From Paenibacillus faecis (lineage in GTDB: Bacteria > Bacillota > Bacilli > Paenibacillales > Paenibacillaceae), in contig NZ_VSDO01000005.1 in NCBI RefSeq assembly GCF_008084145.1, positions 186,001 to 250,000 on the forward strand: a stretch of DNA of 64,000 nt, given 5' to 3'. Of the stretch, positions 42,751 through 52,626 are shown one piece after another. A model generated the notes under the pieces. That model was not told the DNA's origin. It saw only the letters and a program-made list of their open reading frames with translations, and did not search any database. Both the position numbers and the translations under genes were made by a program. Each line of letters begins with the position of its first letter. Positions within the stretch are counted from its first letter, which is position 1.

Positions 42751-43884
42751 ATGGAAATCGAGCAGCCGGCATATTTTTATCATTTTTTAGAACCTATATC
42801 TAAAGAGCTTGCCCTCGTGGCACGTGAACTTGAGAACAGTATTTTTAACAGTCCGCGTACGATGCTTACTCATGCCAGAACTTTTGTTGAAAATATACTA
42901 CAGAAGGTGATTCAGGCGGAGAAGCTACCTGAGAATCAGCGAATCGGATTTTTAGAGAAAATTGATTTGCTGAATAATAATGAATTGCTCCCACCGGACA
43001 TTCGAAACGATCTCCATTTTGTTCGCAAACTTGGGAATGAAGCAGCGCATAATGCCCGGATGTTCAGGTATTCTGAAGCGTTGTCTTCTTGGGAATCCAT
43101 TTACCAAATAGTGAAATGGTATGTTGAAGTGTATGGACCAGTAAGTTTGGATATCCCTAATTATCAAGATCCATCGACGCAGATAAATTCAGCCTATGGA
43201 ATCGCTGAAATTCAGGAGCGGCTAAAAGCTGTTGAGGAGTTACTTGTCTCATCTCTACAAAAAACAAAGGAGGAGTCTGAAAGCCGAGTGCCAGAGGAGG
43301 TTGCTGCAACAATCTCAGTTCCTGAATCAATAACGCCCGGCTTAACAACGATTCGAACAATTACATACCATGATCAACATGTGGAGATTCCATACTTTCT
43401 ACGTGATGCATTCTTGCTGCCTCAGCGTTTTGAGAAATCGGAAACATTTCTTGTCCGTTTGGGAGCGGAACAACAGGCACGAATCATGAGCGAGCTGCCC
43501 AACCATTTGGAAGGATTGCACCGATACGTCAAACGTTTCAATGACAAGCATGAAGAAATATTCTTTGAAGAGTTGAAGCAATATATTAAAGAAGAAAAAA
43601 TCCGTAGAAAACTGATGATGGAGCGCCCTGGGGAACTGTTCTTTTTCTTTAAAGAGGACTATATTGTTGTCACGGAAGAATTATCAAAAATACCACTTAA
43701 TACAGACGAATTCACTGGATTCCCTAATCTGTTAAAACAGCTGAATGAAGATCACATAACGAGAGTTGAACATTTGCCTAAGGAACTTGTCATTCTTGCA
43801 AAATATAATAACGTGGGGAGCAGTACGGTAGAAAAGCTGTTCAGACAGTTGAAGGAGAAGCAGAAGGAGAATAACAATAAATAG
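42751..43884 (+). CDS. DUF4145-like protein in the BREX upstream region
   Basis: The product has 377 residues from ATG 42751, with GGAGGA upstream; the longer frame from 42661 is less likely. The N-terminal 130 residues resemble the DUF4145 domain that occurs in type I restriction subunits (MLTHARTFVENILQKVIQA, NDLHFVRKLGNEAAHNARMF). The middle (about 175-250) is a charged linker and the C-terminal part is helical with a KYNNVGSSTVEKLFRQLKEK ending. The function is unknown; it is probably a helical adaptor. It directly precedes the BREX operon in the same direction. Confidence 0.75.
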   Translation: MEIEQPAYFYHFLEPISKELALVARELENSIFNSPRTMLTHARTFVENILQKVIQAEKLPENQRIGFLEKIDLLNNNELLPPDIRNDLHFVRKLGNEAAHNARMFRYSEALSSWESIYQIVKWYVEVYGPVSLDIPNYQDPSTQINSAYGIAEIQERLKAVEELLVSSLQKTKEESESRVPEEVAATISVPESITPGLTTIRTITYHDQHVEIPYFLRDAFLLPQRFEKSETFLVRLGAEQQARIMSELPNHLEGLHRYVKRFNDKHEEIFFEELKQYIKEEKIRRKLMMERPGELFFFFKEDYIVVTEELSKIPLNTDEFTGFPNLLKQLNEDHITRVEHLPKELVILAKYNNVGSSTVEKLFRQLKEKQKENNNK

Positions 43885-43896
43885 AGGATTTTCTCA

Positions 43897-43930
43897 AAAA
43901 CACGTTTCCGAGCGAAGCGTGTTTTATATT
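43897..43930 (+). terminator. Terminator-like hairpin before the BREX operon
   Basis: AAAACACG pairs with CGTGTTTT around a 13-nt loop, then ATATTT. It would give brxA its own promoter region (43931-44156). Confidence 0.6.
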
Positions 43931-43950
43931 TGTGAGGAGAGGAACGGAGT

Positions 43951-43992
43951 ATGAAAAAAGCAATACTCAACTGGATGGGAGGTGGAGTATAG
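43951..43992 (+). CDS. 13-codon mini-ORF in the brxA leader
   Basis: It encodes MKKAILNWMGGGV from ATG 43951, preceded by GAGAGGAACGGAG. It could be a leader peptide or chance. Confidence 0.25.
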   Translation: MKKAILNWMGGGV

Positions 43993-44156
43993 AACGTATA
44001 TTCGCTGACCATATACAGTCACTTTGGAAAGGTATCATTGTAAGCAAAGTGCCTTTAACGCATTATTAAGAAAGGAGCGTAAATGTGGTATCTTATTACT
44101 ATGAGAAACTAGGGAATTCTCCCTAAAACCAATGAAAGCTACGGGTGAAATAAACA

Positions 44157-44762
44157 ATGAAGCGAATAGCCGAATACAGCGCAGGAACTGTAAAACAATC
44201 GTTCTGGTTTTCCGAATTTCGCAAGGTGGTTCACCTGTTGGATCAAGGAATGACAATAACGGATATTAAGGCATTGAATAAGGAACAGAATATTTTTGCG
44301 GCTCCAACTCAGGAAAGAGCTACGCAAATTATGAATACCATAGCCACACGGGTAGCCAGTTTAGACGCTTCCATTTATCCTTTGTTCGAGCAGAGTGATG
44401 TGTCAACCCAGAAGCTGATTGCTTTGGTAGCTATTATGCAGACAGATCGATTGTTTTTTGAATTTGTTTATGAGGTCGTTCGGGAGAAGATGATTGTCGG
44501 AAGCCATGAACTGGCAGACAGCGATATTCGGATTTTCTTTAAGGAGAAACAACTCCAAAGCGACAAAGTGGCTGCTTGGACGGAATATACGTTGAAACGT
44601 CTAGGAAGGTGCTACAAGACGATGCTGATGGAAGCCGGTTTGACGGATCGAGCTCCCGGGAGCAGAGCAATACTTAAACCCATTCTGGACCCTGAATTGG
44701 AAGCATGGTTGCGAAAACATGGCATGGACCTGATGATAAACGCACTGACAGGAGTGAGATAA
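44157..44762 (+). CDS. brxA: BREX protein BrxA (DUF1819)
   Basis: The product has 201 residues. BrxA is a small helical DNA-binding protein at the start of type 1 BREX operons. The N-terminal YSAGTVKQSFWFSEFRKVVHLL and the C-terminal IRIFFKEKQLQSDKVAAWTE match the family as I know it. It overlaps brxB by one base (TAATG). The ribosome site is weak (GGGTGAAAT), which may keep expression low. Confidence 0.93.
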   Translation: MKRIAEYSAGTVKQSFWFSEFRKVVHLLDQGMTITDIKALNKEQNIFAAPTQERATQIMNTIATRVASLDASIYPLFEQSDVSTQKLIALVAIMQTDRLFFEFVYEVVREKMIVGSHELADSDIRIFFKEKQLQSDKVAAWTEYTLKRLGRCYKTMLMEAGLTDRAPGSRAILKPILDPELEAWLRKHGMDLMINALTGVR

Positions 44763-45340
44763 TGGCAAGTCTTCAGGAACGGCTGGAACAAGCAGAGGAG
44801 ATTATTAAACAACCGAGCTTTCGCCAGAATAAAGGCCTGGGTAATGAAGTCGGCTACTACGTATTTGATTATCCGGCAGAGCAGGAAATGGTGATTAGAG
44901 AATGGACCCGGTATATGGAGGCGAAATATTCAAAGTCTTACCATGACTTTGAACTGTTGGTATTTGATTTGTATGACATCATTATCGACACCTTGGAGCA
45001 GGAAGATTTCATGGAAGATTGCTTTCGGTTCGAGAAAAAGAAAGGGATGGAGCGGATCGTGGAGTCCGTTGGGCGATTGCTTCAAATCAGCGATGACGCA
45101 AGCGTGATTGTTCAACATATCCGGGAACGAACCCCGCAGAACGCGGTTGTTTTCCTGACCGGGGTCGGAAAATGCTATCCACTGCTCCGTTCCCACAAAG
45201 TACTGAACAACCTGCACCAGTCCGTGGATCACGTGCCGGTGGTCATGTTTTTCCCGGGAACCTATGATGGGCAGGAACTTGTACTTTTCTCGGAAATCAA
45301 GGATGACAATTATTATCGAGCGTTCAGGCTCGTGGAATGA
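44762..45340 (+). CDS. brxB: BREX protein BrxB (DUF1788)
   Basis: The product has 192 residues. The family pattern is clear: NEVGYYVFDYPAEQEMVIRE, VVFLTGVGKCYPLLRSHKVL and VPVVMFFPGTYDGQELVLFS. Its biochemical role is not established, but it is required in type 1 BREX. It overlaps brxA by one base and lies 16 bases before brxC. Confidence 0.93.
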   Translation: MASLQERLEQAEEIIKQPSFRQNKGLGNEVGYYVFDYPAEQEMVIREWTRYMEAKYSKSYHDFELLVFDLYDIIIDTLEQEDFMEDCFRFEKKKGMERIVESVGRLLQISDDASVIVQHIRERTPQNAVVFLTGVGKCYPLLRSHKVLNNLHQSVDHVPVVMFFPGTYDGQELVLFSEIKDDNYYRAFRLVE

Positions 45341-45356
45341 CAGGGAGAGGTAAACA

Positions 45357-48300
45357 ATGAAGATACAGGACATGTTTATCAGGGAAATCGACAGGGATAT
45401 TAAAGGGGTTATCAAAGTCGGACAAGGCGATGAGGCCAACGTCAAGCAGGAGCTGGATGAATACGTCGTTACGAGGGAATTGCAGAAGCATTTTGCTGAT
45501 TTTTTTGCCAGTTACAAAAAAGGGATCAACGGTTACACGGACAAAATGGGGGTCTGGATCTCCGGTTTCTTCGGGAGCGGTAAATCTCATTTCCTGAAAA
45601 TTCTTTCCTATTTGCTTGAAAATCGTGAGGTCGAAGGTAAGAAAGCGCTGGATTATTTTATCGATGACCGTAAAATCACGGATCCGATGGTCCTGGCAGA
45701 CATGAAACTCGCTACCAGTGTTACGACGGATGTTGTCCTATTCAATATTGACTCCAAGAGCGAAATGTCGGGAAAGCAGTCCAAGGATGCGATTGTCTCC
45801 GTCTTTTTGAAGGTATTTAATGAAATGCAGGGATTTTGCGGATCGATTCCGATTCTGGCAGATCTGGAGAGACAGTTGGTTGAAGTTGGACGTTACGATG
45901 AATTCAAGCGTTTGTTTGAAGCGGACTATGGCAAGCCGTGGGAAACCTCCCGCCACAAGTTTGACTTCATTCAGGATAGCATTGTCGATGTATTGGTCCA
46001 GATGAACTTCATGAGCGAAGCAGCGGCGCGTAACTGGTGTGAGAGAGCGGTCGAACCTTACAATATCAGCATTGATGATTTTGCTCGTCTCGTAAAGGAA
46101 TACATCGAGCGCCGGGGCAACAACCATCATATTGTTTTTCTAGTCGACGAAATCGGGCAATACATTGGCGATGATTCCAAATTGATGCTGAATTTGCAAA
46201 CTGTAACAGAAGATTTGGGGACAGCTTGCAAAGGGAAAGTCTGGATCGTCGTCACCAGCCAGCAGGATATCGACTCGATAACGAAGACGAAAGGCAATGA
46301 CTTCTCCAAAATCCAGGGCCGGTTTGATACCCGTCTGTCCTTGTCGTCCGCGAATGTCGATGAAGTGATCAAGAAGAGAATATTGGAGAAAAACACGACT
46401 GCTGATCAAACCCTAAAATTGCTCTACGAACAAAAATCAACCATTATCAAAAATTTGATTGTGTTCAATGATGGGGTTGAGAAAAAACTTTATACCGATA
46501 AAGAGGATTTTTCGACCGTTTACCCGTTTATTCCCTATCAATTTAACCTGCTAGGGAGCGTGCTCACTTCGATTCGGACTCACGGCGCTTCGGGCAAACA
46601 CCTTGCTGAGGGGGAGCGCTCGATGATCGCCTTGTTCAAGGAATCCGCGATGAGATTGATGGAACGGGCGGAAGGGACGCTTGTCCCGTTTAACCTGTTC
46701 TATGATGCCCTGCATCAATTCCTTGACCATAGCCATAAGGGTGTCATCAGCAAGGCTATGGATAATGAAATCATTAATCCGGACAAGGTTGAAGAGTGTT
46801 TTGCGGTCAATGTATTGAAGACCCTGTTTATGATTAAATATGTCAAGGAAATTACGGCTAACATCGATAACATCACCAGCTTGATGATTTCCGATATCGA
46901 TACGGACAGAATTGTGTTGAAGGCGCAAGTAGAGGAAGCGTTGAAAGTTTTGTCCAGCCAGACTCTCATTCAGAAAAACGGTGAAATTTACGTATTTCTG
47001 ACGGATGAAGAGCAGGAAATCAACAAGGAAATTGACCATTTGAATGTGGAAATGTCGGAAGTCATCGGCAAGGTCTCGGAACTGGTGTTTGAGGATATTT
47101 TCAAGGAAAATAAATACCGCTATCCCTCCTTTAACGGCAGGTACAACTTTGCCTTCAATCAAGTGATTGATGACCGGCCTTATAAAGCGAATCAGAACCA
47201 TGATATCGGAGTTCGGATTCTTACGCCAAACTCTGATTTCGGCGATGATGAAACGACACTTCGCATCATGTCCGGTCAACAAAAAGAAGTTCTTGTCGTG
47301 TTGCCAAACGATTCCGCTTTCCTGGATGAAACTCGTCGTGCCCTGCAAATTGAGAAATATTTGCGGCTGAATACGACCAGCGCCTTGCCTAAATTTGACC
47401 AAATCAAGGAGTCCAAGCGGGTTGAAATGCGGGAACGGAACGATAATGCCAAGCTGTTTCTGACGGAGTCTCTGAAGCAGGCGGATATTTATGTCAATGG
47501 GGATAAGTCACAGATCGGTTCCAAGGAGGTCTCCTCCCGGATCAATGAAGCGTTGGGACGGCTTGTGAATACGGTCTACCATAAACTATCCTATATCGAT
47601 ACAGCCATGAGCGAAGCCAATATTCGCGCTTTGTTTAAAAGTTCCGATCAGATGGCTCTGTCTCTGGAAAATGGGACGGAGCCCAACCAGCATGCGTTGA
47701 ATGATATGCTTAGTTATATATCCACCAATTCTTCGATGCACATGAAGACGTCGATGAAAAGCTTGATGGATCGCTTTATGAGAGCTCCATACGGCTTTGT
47801 GGAAGATGATGTCGAATGGCTTGTAGCTAAATTGTTCAAGAATGGCGATATATCCTTTACGGTCAACGGTTCCAACGTGACCTTGTTTAATAAGTCGGAT
47901 GAGGAGATTGTTCGTTATATTACGAAGCGGGAGTATGTTGAGAAGCTGCTGACCGAAAAGCGGGAAAAGCCGGATGAGCGTCTAAAGAAGTCGGTTCGTG
48001 AAGTGATGAAAGAGCTGTTCGGTACTTCGGGCAGCCATGAAGATGACGATGCCCTAATGCGCGGTTTCCAAACGTACAGCCGCAATTTGCTGAATGAACT
48101 GGACAAGTATGAAATTATGTACCAGGCGAAATCTTTTCCTGGCCGAAACGTGGTTGCTCAAGGTAAGAACTTGCTGCGTTCGATTTTGCAAATGGAATTC
48201 CAGTTGGAGTTTTATAAGAAAATCCATGCCGAACGGGAAGAATTGCTCGATTTTGCGGAAGACTTTGAACCCGTTAAATTGTTCTTTGGCGGTGAACAGA

Positions 48301-48977
48301 AGGCAATCTATGAGAAGGCATTGAACCTGATAAGCATTTATGACCAAAGTAAAACGTTTATCGTTCATGAACAAGTAGAGCAAGTGGTATCTGATATAAA
48401 AGCAATTTTGAGGAAAGAATCCCCATACGGAGATATTCCAAAGCTTCCGGAATTGCTGGATCGTTTTGCCGAGCTGTACGCCGGGTTATTGGAAGAGATG
48501 GTTGTTCCCGTGAAAGCGGCGATTGATGATGCGCGTGAGAGAGTATTCGAAGTGTTGGAGACGAAGGAATACAAAGAGCAGTTTAAGTCGCGTTTCCTCA
48601 TGTTGTTTAAGGAAATTTCCGAAAAAGCAGAAACCTGCAACAATGTGGCGACCTTGCAAAATATCAAGATCGAAGCGGATGCCTTGAAGGTGAGGCTGCT
48701 AAATGAATTGGCTCGTAAAGATGAAATGATCGCCCTTGACCGAGTTAAGGAACAACAAGCGAAACTCGTTGTGGACCAATCCGAAGGGCAAACAATTCCA
48801 AAACTTGCTCCGGAGCCAAAGTTGAAGAAAAGAAAAAACATCAGCATTAAATCGGTCAGTCTCTCCGCCTCCTGGCAAATTGAATCGCCACAGGATGTCG
48901 AGAAGTATGTAGCAGAACTAAAACAGAGGATCTTAAAGGAATTGGAAGAGAACACGATCGTAAATATTGAGTTTTAA
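45357..48977 (+). CDS. brxC: BREX protein BrxC (PglY-type large AAA ATPase)
   Basis: The product has 1206 residues, the usual size. The Walker A motif GFFGSGKS is at residues 70-77 (preceded by GVWIS) and the Walker B-type segment HIVFLVDEIGQYIG lies near 258-271. Long helical and coiled regions follow, with a Lys-rich C-terminus. BrxC is an ATPase of the phage-exclusion complex together with PglX and PglZ. AGAGG precedes ATG 45357. The frame is intact. Confidence 0.95.
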   Translation: MKIQDMFIREIDRDIKGVIKVGQGDEANVKQELDEYVVTRELQKHFADFFASYKKGINGYTDKMGVWISGFFGSGKSHFLKILSYLLENREVEGKKALDYFIDDRKITDPMVLADMKLATSVTTDVVLFNIDSKSEMSGKQSKDAIVSVFLKVFNEMQGFCGSIPILADLERQLVEVGRYDEFKRLFEADYGKPWETSRHKFDFIQDSIVDVLVQMNFMSEAAARNWCERAVEPYNISIDDFARLVKEYIERRGNNHHIVFLVDEIGQYIGDDSKLMLNLQTVTEDLGTACKGKVWIVVTSQQDIDSITKTKGNDFSKIQGRFDTRLSLSSANVDEVIKKRILEKNTTADQTLKLLYEQKSTIIKNLIVFNDGVEKKLYTDKEDFSTVYPFIPYQFNLLGSVLTSIRTHGASGKHLAEGERSMIALFKESAMRLMERAEGTLVPFNLFYDALHQFLDHSHKGVISKAMDNEIINPDKVEECFAVNVLKTLFMIKYVKEITANIDNITSLMISDIDTDRIVLKAQVEEALKVLSSQTLIQKNGEIYVFLTDEEQEINKEIDHLNVEMSEVIGKVSELVFEDIFKENKYRYPSFNGRYNFAFNQVIDDRPYKANQNHDIGVRILTPNSDFGDDETTLRIMSGQQKEVLVVLPNDSAFLDETRRALQIEKYLRLNTTSALPKFDQIKESKRVEMRERNDNAKLFLTESLKQADIYVNGDKSQIGSKEVSSRINEALGRLVNTVYHKLSYIDTAMSEANIRALFKSSDQMALSLENGTEPNQHALNDMLSYISTNSSMHMKTSMKSLMDRFMRAPYGFVEDDVEWLVAKLFKNGDISFTVNGSNVTLFNKSDEEIVRYITKREYVEKLLTEKREKPDERLKKSVREVMKELFGTSGSHEDDDALMRGFQTYSRNLLNELDKYEIMYQAKSFPGRNVVAQGKNLLRSILQMEFQLEFYKKIHAEREELLDFAEDFEPVKLFFGGEQKAIYEKALNLISIYDQSKTFIVHEQVEQVVSDIKAILRKESPYGDIPKLPELLDRFAELYAGLLEEMVVPVKAAIDDARERVFEVLETKEYKEQFKSRFLMLFKEISEKAETCNNVATLQNIKIEADALKVRLLNELARKDEMIALDRVKEQQAKLVVDQSEGQTIPKLAPEPKLKKRKNISIKSVSLSASWQIESPQDVEKYVAELKQRILKELEENTIVNIEF

Positions 48978-48992
48978 AAGGAGCAGCATGTA

Positions 48993-51900
48993 ATGAACAA
49001 GACAGCCATCAAGAACTTTGCAATCTGGGCCCGCAAAAAGCTGATCGCGGATATTTCCTATAAAGCCGGTTTGCTCGGGATTACGGATAAGGAGATAAAA
49101 TCTCCGTTGCCCCAATCTACCCACGATGTCGAGTTTTATGATATAGGCACAAAGGAACCGTATTCGATTAGCGGCATTGAAATTGAACAACGCAAAAAAT
49201 TGGCCGAAGTCATTCAAGAGAGAATGGAGCGGTCTGATTATAAGTCCGCGTTTAACAATGTGATAGAAGAAGTCGCCTATACCTGGTTCAACCGTCTGAT
49301 TGCGGTTCGTTTCATGGAGGTAAACGATTATCTTCCGTCACGGGTACGAGTGCTCTCGTCGGACAGCAATGGCAAATCCGAACCGGATCTGGTCACTTCA
49401 CCGTTTAATGCGGATTTGGAGTATAGCCAGGATGAAAAGGAACAGATCATCAAGCTGAAAAACAACAATGAACTTGACAAACTGTTTCAAATGCTGTTTA
49501 TCAAGCAGTGTAATGCCTTGAACGCCATCCTGCCTGAATTATTTGAGCAAACGAGCGACTATACCGAGCTGCTGCTCAACGTGTCCTTCACGGATCAAGA
49601 AGGCGTTGTCTATCATCTGGTGAATGATATCCCAGAGAGTGACTTCGACGTGAAAGAGGAAGGTCAGGTTGAAATCATCGGGTGGTTGTATCAGTATTAC
49701 AACACGGAACTTAAAGACGAAACCTTTGCCTTGCTCAAAAAGAACGTCAAGATTACAAAAGAGCGAATTCCTGCAGCGACTCAATTGTTTACCCCGGATT
49801 GGATCGTGCGTTATATGGTTGAAAATAGTCTCGGCCGCCTCTGGTTGGAGGGCCATCCCAATGATGAGCTCCGCGCCGGATGGAAGTATTATTTAGACGA
49901 AGCGGAGCAAGAGCCAGAGGTGCAGGCACAGCTGGAAGCGATTCGGGAGCAATATAAAACGATCAAACCGGAAGAGATCAAAGTGATCGACCCTTGTATG
50001 GGGAGCGGGCACATCCTGGTCTATGCTTTTGATGTATTGATGCAAATCTATGAGAGCTATGGCTACAGCCAGCGCGATGCGGCCAAGAGTATTCTTGAAC
50101 ATAACCTTTATGGTCTCGACATCGACAAACGTGCATATCAGCTGGCTTATTTTGCCGTCATGATGAAAGCCAGACAATACAACCGGCGGATCCTGAACGG
50201 TGAAACGAAGTGCCATCTCTATGCGATCCAGGAAAGCAACGGGATCAACCGGGAACAGTTGAAATACTTCGGTATGGGATTGGATGAATCCGATCGAAAC
50301 ATGGCTCTGCATCAAATGGAGTACCTGCTCGATACGATGCATGATGCGAAAGAGTATGGATCCATTTTGATCATTGATGAACTGAAATGGGACTTGCTGG
50401 AGGAGTTTGTTGAACGGGCTTATTTGGATGGTCAAGTGACAGCCGATACCGTTGATTTGGATATCACACAGTTAAAGTTGAGACAATTGGTACTGATTGC
50501 TGCCTCTATGGCACGGAAGTATGACGTAGTGGTAACGAATCCGCCGTATATGGGCAGCAGTGGTATGGGGCCAAAACTGGCGGATTATGTGAAGAAGAAT
50601 TATCCGGATAGTAAGAGTGACTTGTTCGCTGTGCTAATTGAACGTTGTGGACAGATGACGAAGAAGAATTGTTTCCAAGCAATGATCACGCAGCATGCAT
50701 GGATGTTTTTGTCTAGTTATGAGAAGTTGCGAGAGAAGATATTGAAGCATGATATTGTAAATATGGCGCACTTAGGTGCAAGAGCATTTGAAGAAATTGG
50801 TGGTGAGGTTGTACAGACAACGAGTTTTGTGTTTAGAGATAGTCTAATATTGAATCATTATGGAAAATACGCAAGGTTAGTTGATTTCAACAGCCAGATG
50901 GAGAAAGAATGCGCGTATTTAAATATGATGGACCCCTATACAGCAAAACAACATCACTTTTATAGAATTCCAGGCGCTCCTATAGCATATTGGGCAAGTA
51001 CGAATATTTATAGGCTTTTTAACAATACGTTAACGGAAGATTTTACAATATCTGATGGACAGAATATTACCGGTAACAATGAGAGATTTCTTAGAAATTG
51101 GTGGGAAGTAAATAGATTCAAGGTAGGTAATGATTGGGTTTTATGTGCTCGGGGGGGGGCATACAGAAAATGGTACGGCAATATCGAAGAAGTTATTGAT
51201 TGGTCAGAGAGTGCTTTAGTGCATTATAAAAAGGATCATATTGCTCGCGTTGTACCTGAATATATTCGTTTTCGCCGAGGAATAACCTGGAGCCGTATAG
51301 CATCCAATAAAGTGGGATTTAGGCTACTTTCAGAAGCAAATTTATTTGAGAAGACGGGAGTCTCGATCTTTTGTAAAAGCGAATCGGATCTTTCTTTAAT
51401 CATTGGATTACTTAATTCTTGCGTAACAGATTATTTGTTAAAAGTCATTACTCAAGTGATTACGATACAAGTTAGAGATATTCGTAGCATACCTTATTTA
51501 CAACCTAATTCACAACAAACTGGGATAATAAATGAACTTGTGCTAAGCAGTATTGAATTATCAAAAGATGAGTGGAATTATTTTGAAAATAGTTGGGATT
51601 ATATACGTCATCCATTCTTTATATTCCGATCAACTAATAGCCTTAAACTTTCATATTTTAACTGGTCTCAACAACTAGATAATATGTTCAATCAGATCAA
51701 ATCCAACGAAGAAGAACTCAACCGCATTTTCATCGAGATTTACGGACTGCAAGACGAGCTCACCCCAGAAGTCGACGACAAAGACATCACCATCCGCAAA
51801 GCCGACCTCGGTCGAGATGTCCGTTCCTTCCTCTCCTATGCCGTCGGCTGCATGTTCGGACGGTACAGCCTGGATGTGGATGGACTTGTCTATGCCGGTG

Positions 51901-52544
51901 GAGAGTGGGATAGCAGCAAATACAAGACCTTTATCCCGGATAAGGACAACGTGATACCTATTACGGATGAGGAGTATTTTGAGGATGATATTGTTGGTCT
52001 GTTCTGTGCCTTCCTCAAGAAGACGTTTGGAGAAGAGACGCTGGAGGAAAATCTTGATTTCATCGCAAAAGCGCTAGGCAACAAAGGGAACACATCCCGT
52101 GAGGTGATTCGGAACTACTTCCTGAAAGACTTCTTCAAGGATCACTGCAAAATTTATCAGAAGCGGCCGATCTATTGGCTGTTTAATAGCGGGAAAGCGG
52201 ATGGCTTTAAAGCACTGGTGTACATGCATCGATATAATGCCGATACAATCGGGAATTTGCGGATTGACTATCTGCATCGGATGCAGCGGGTTTACGATAG
52301 TGAAATTGCCCGGATGCAGGAGACAATCGACAACAGCGGGAATGCCCGTGAGGTCGCCGCGGCAACGAAACGGAAAGAAAAGCTGACCAAGCAGTTGAAG
52401 GAAACGAAAGAATACGATGAGAAAATTGCTCACCTGGCTCTTGCCCGGATTGAAATCGATTTGGATGATGGGGTCAAAGTCAATTACGAGAAAGTGCAAA
52501 CGGCAGGGGATGGCAAGAACTACGAAATTTTGGCAAAGATCTAG
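48993..52544 (+). CDS. pglX: BREX adenine-specific DNA methyltransferase PglX (BrxX)
   Basis: The product has 1183 residues. The SAM motif VIDPCMGSGHILVYAFD (from about residue 330) and the catalytic NPPY (about 515) identify an N6-adenine methyltransferase. It marks host DNA at one strand of an asymmetric site so that BREX spares it. The middle part (about 50,550-51,700), which should hold the target-recognition domain, is visibly more A+T-rich than the flanks. It contains a run of nine G (51151-51159) within CARGGAYRKW. AAAGGAG precedes ATG 48993. The frame is open in this copy. Confidence 0.95.
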   Translation: MNKTAIKNFAIWARKKLIADISYKAGLLGITDKEIKSPLPQSTHDVEFYDIGTKEPYSISGIEIEQRKKLAEVIQERMERSDYKSAFNNVIEEVAYTWFNRLIAVRFMEVNDYLPSRVRVLSSDSNGKSEPDLVTSPFNADLEYSQDEKEQIIKLKNNNELDKLFQMLFIKQCNALNAILPELFEQTSDYTELLLNVSFTDQEGVVYHLVNDIPESDFDVKEEGQVEIIGWLYQYYNTELKDETFALLKKNVKITKERIPAATQLFTPDWIVRYMVENSLGRLWLEGHPNDELRAGWKYYLDEAEQEPEVQAQLEAIREQYKTIKPEEIKVIDPCMGSGHILVYAFDVLMQIYESYGYSQRDAAKSILEHNLYGLDIDKRAYQLAYFAVMMKARQYNRRILNGETKCHLYAIQESNGINREQLKYFGMGLDESDRNMALHQMEYLLDTMHDAKEYGSILIIDELKWDLLEEFVERAYLDGQVTADTVDLDITQLKLRQLVLIAASMARKYDVVVTNPPYMGSSGMGPKLADYVKKNYPDSKSDLFAVLIERCGQMTKKNCFQAMITQHAWMFLSSYEKLREKILKHDIVNMAHLGARAFEEIGGEVVQTTSFVFRDSLILNHYGKYARLVDFNSQMEKECAYLNMMDPYTAKQHHFYRIPGAPIAYWASTNIYRLFNNTLTEDFTISDGQNITGNNERFLRNWWEVNRFKVGNDWVLCARGGAYRKWYGNIEEVIDWSESALVHYKKDHIARVVPEYIRFRRGITWSRIASNKVGFRLLSEANLFEKTGVSIFCKSESDLSLIIGLLNSCVTDYLLKVITQVITIQVRDIRSIPYLQPNSQQTGIINELVLSSIELSKDEWNYFENSWDYIRHPFFIFRSTNSLKLSYFNWSQQLDNMFNQIKSNEEELNRIFIEIYGLQDELTPEVDDKDITIRKADLGRDVRSFLSYAVGCMFGRYSLDVDGLVYAGGEWDSSKYKTFIPDKDNVIPITDEEYFEDDIVGLFCAFLKKTFGEETLEENLDFIAKALGNKGNTSREVIRNYFLKDFFKDHCKIYQKRPIYWLFNSGKADGFKALVYMHRYNADTIGNLRIDYLHRMQRVYDSEIARMQETIDNSGNAREVAAATKRKEKLTKQLKETKEYDEKIAHLALARIEIDLDDGVKVNYEKVQTAGDGKNYEILAKI
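51151..51159 (+). repeat. Nine-G homopolymer inside pglX
   Basis: A G9 tract encodes the Arg-Gly-Gly of CARGGAYRKW at about residue 720. Slippage by one or two bases would truncate the protein. Homopolymer-driven on/off switching of pglX is known from the Pgl system of Streptomyces coelicolor. Confidence 0.75.
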
Positions 52545-52626
52545 TTACTATAGCTCTAATCCGACAGGAGGACGCCAACTTTTATCGAATGTATTAAGAA
52601 CAAGTTCGGTTGATGGAGGTGTTCCG

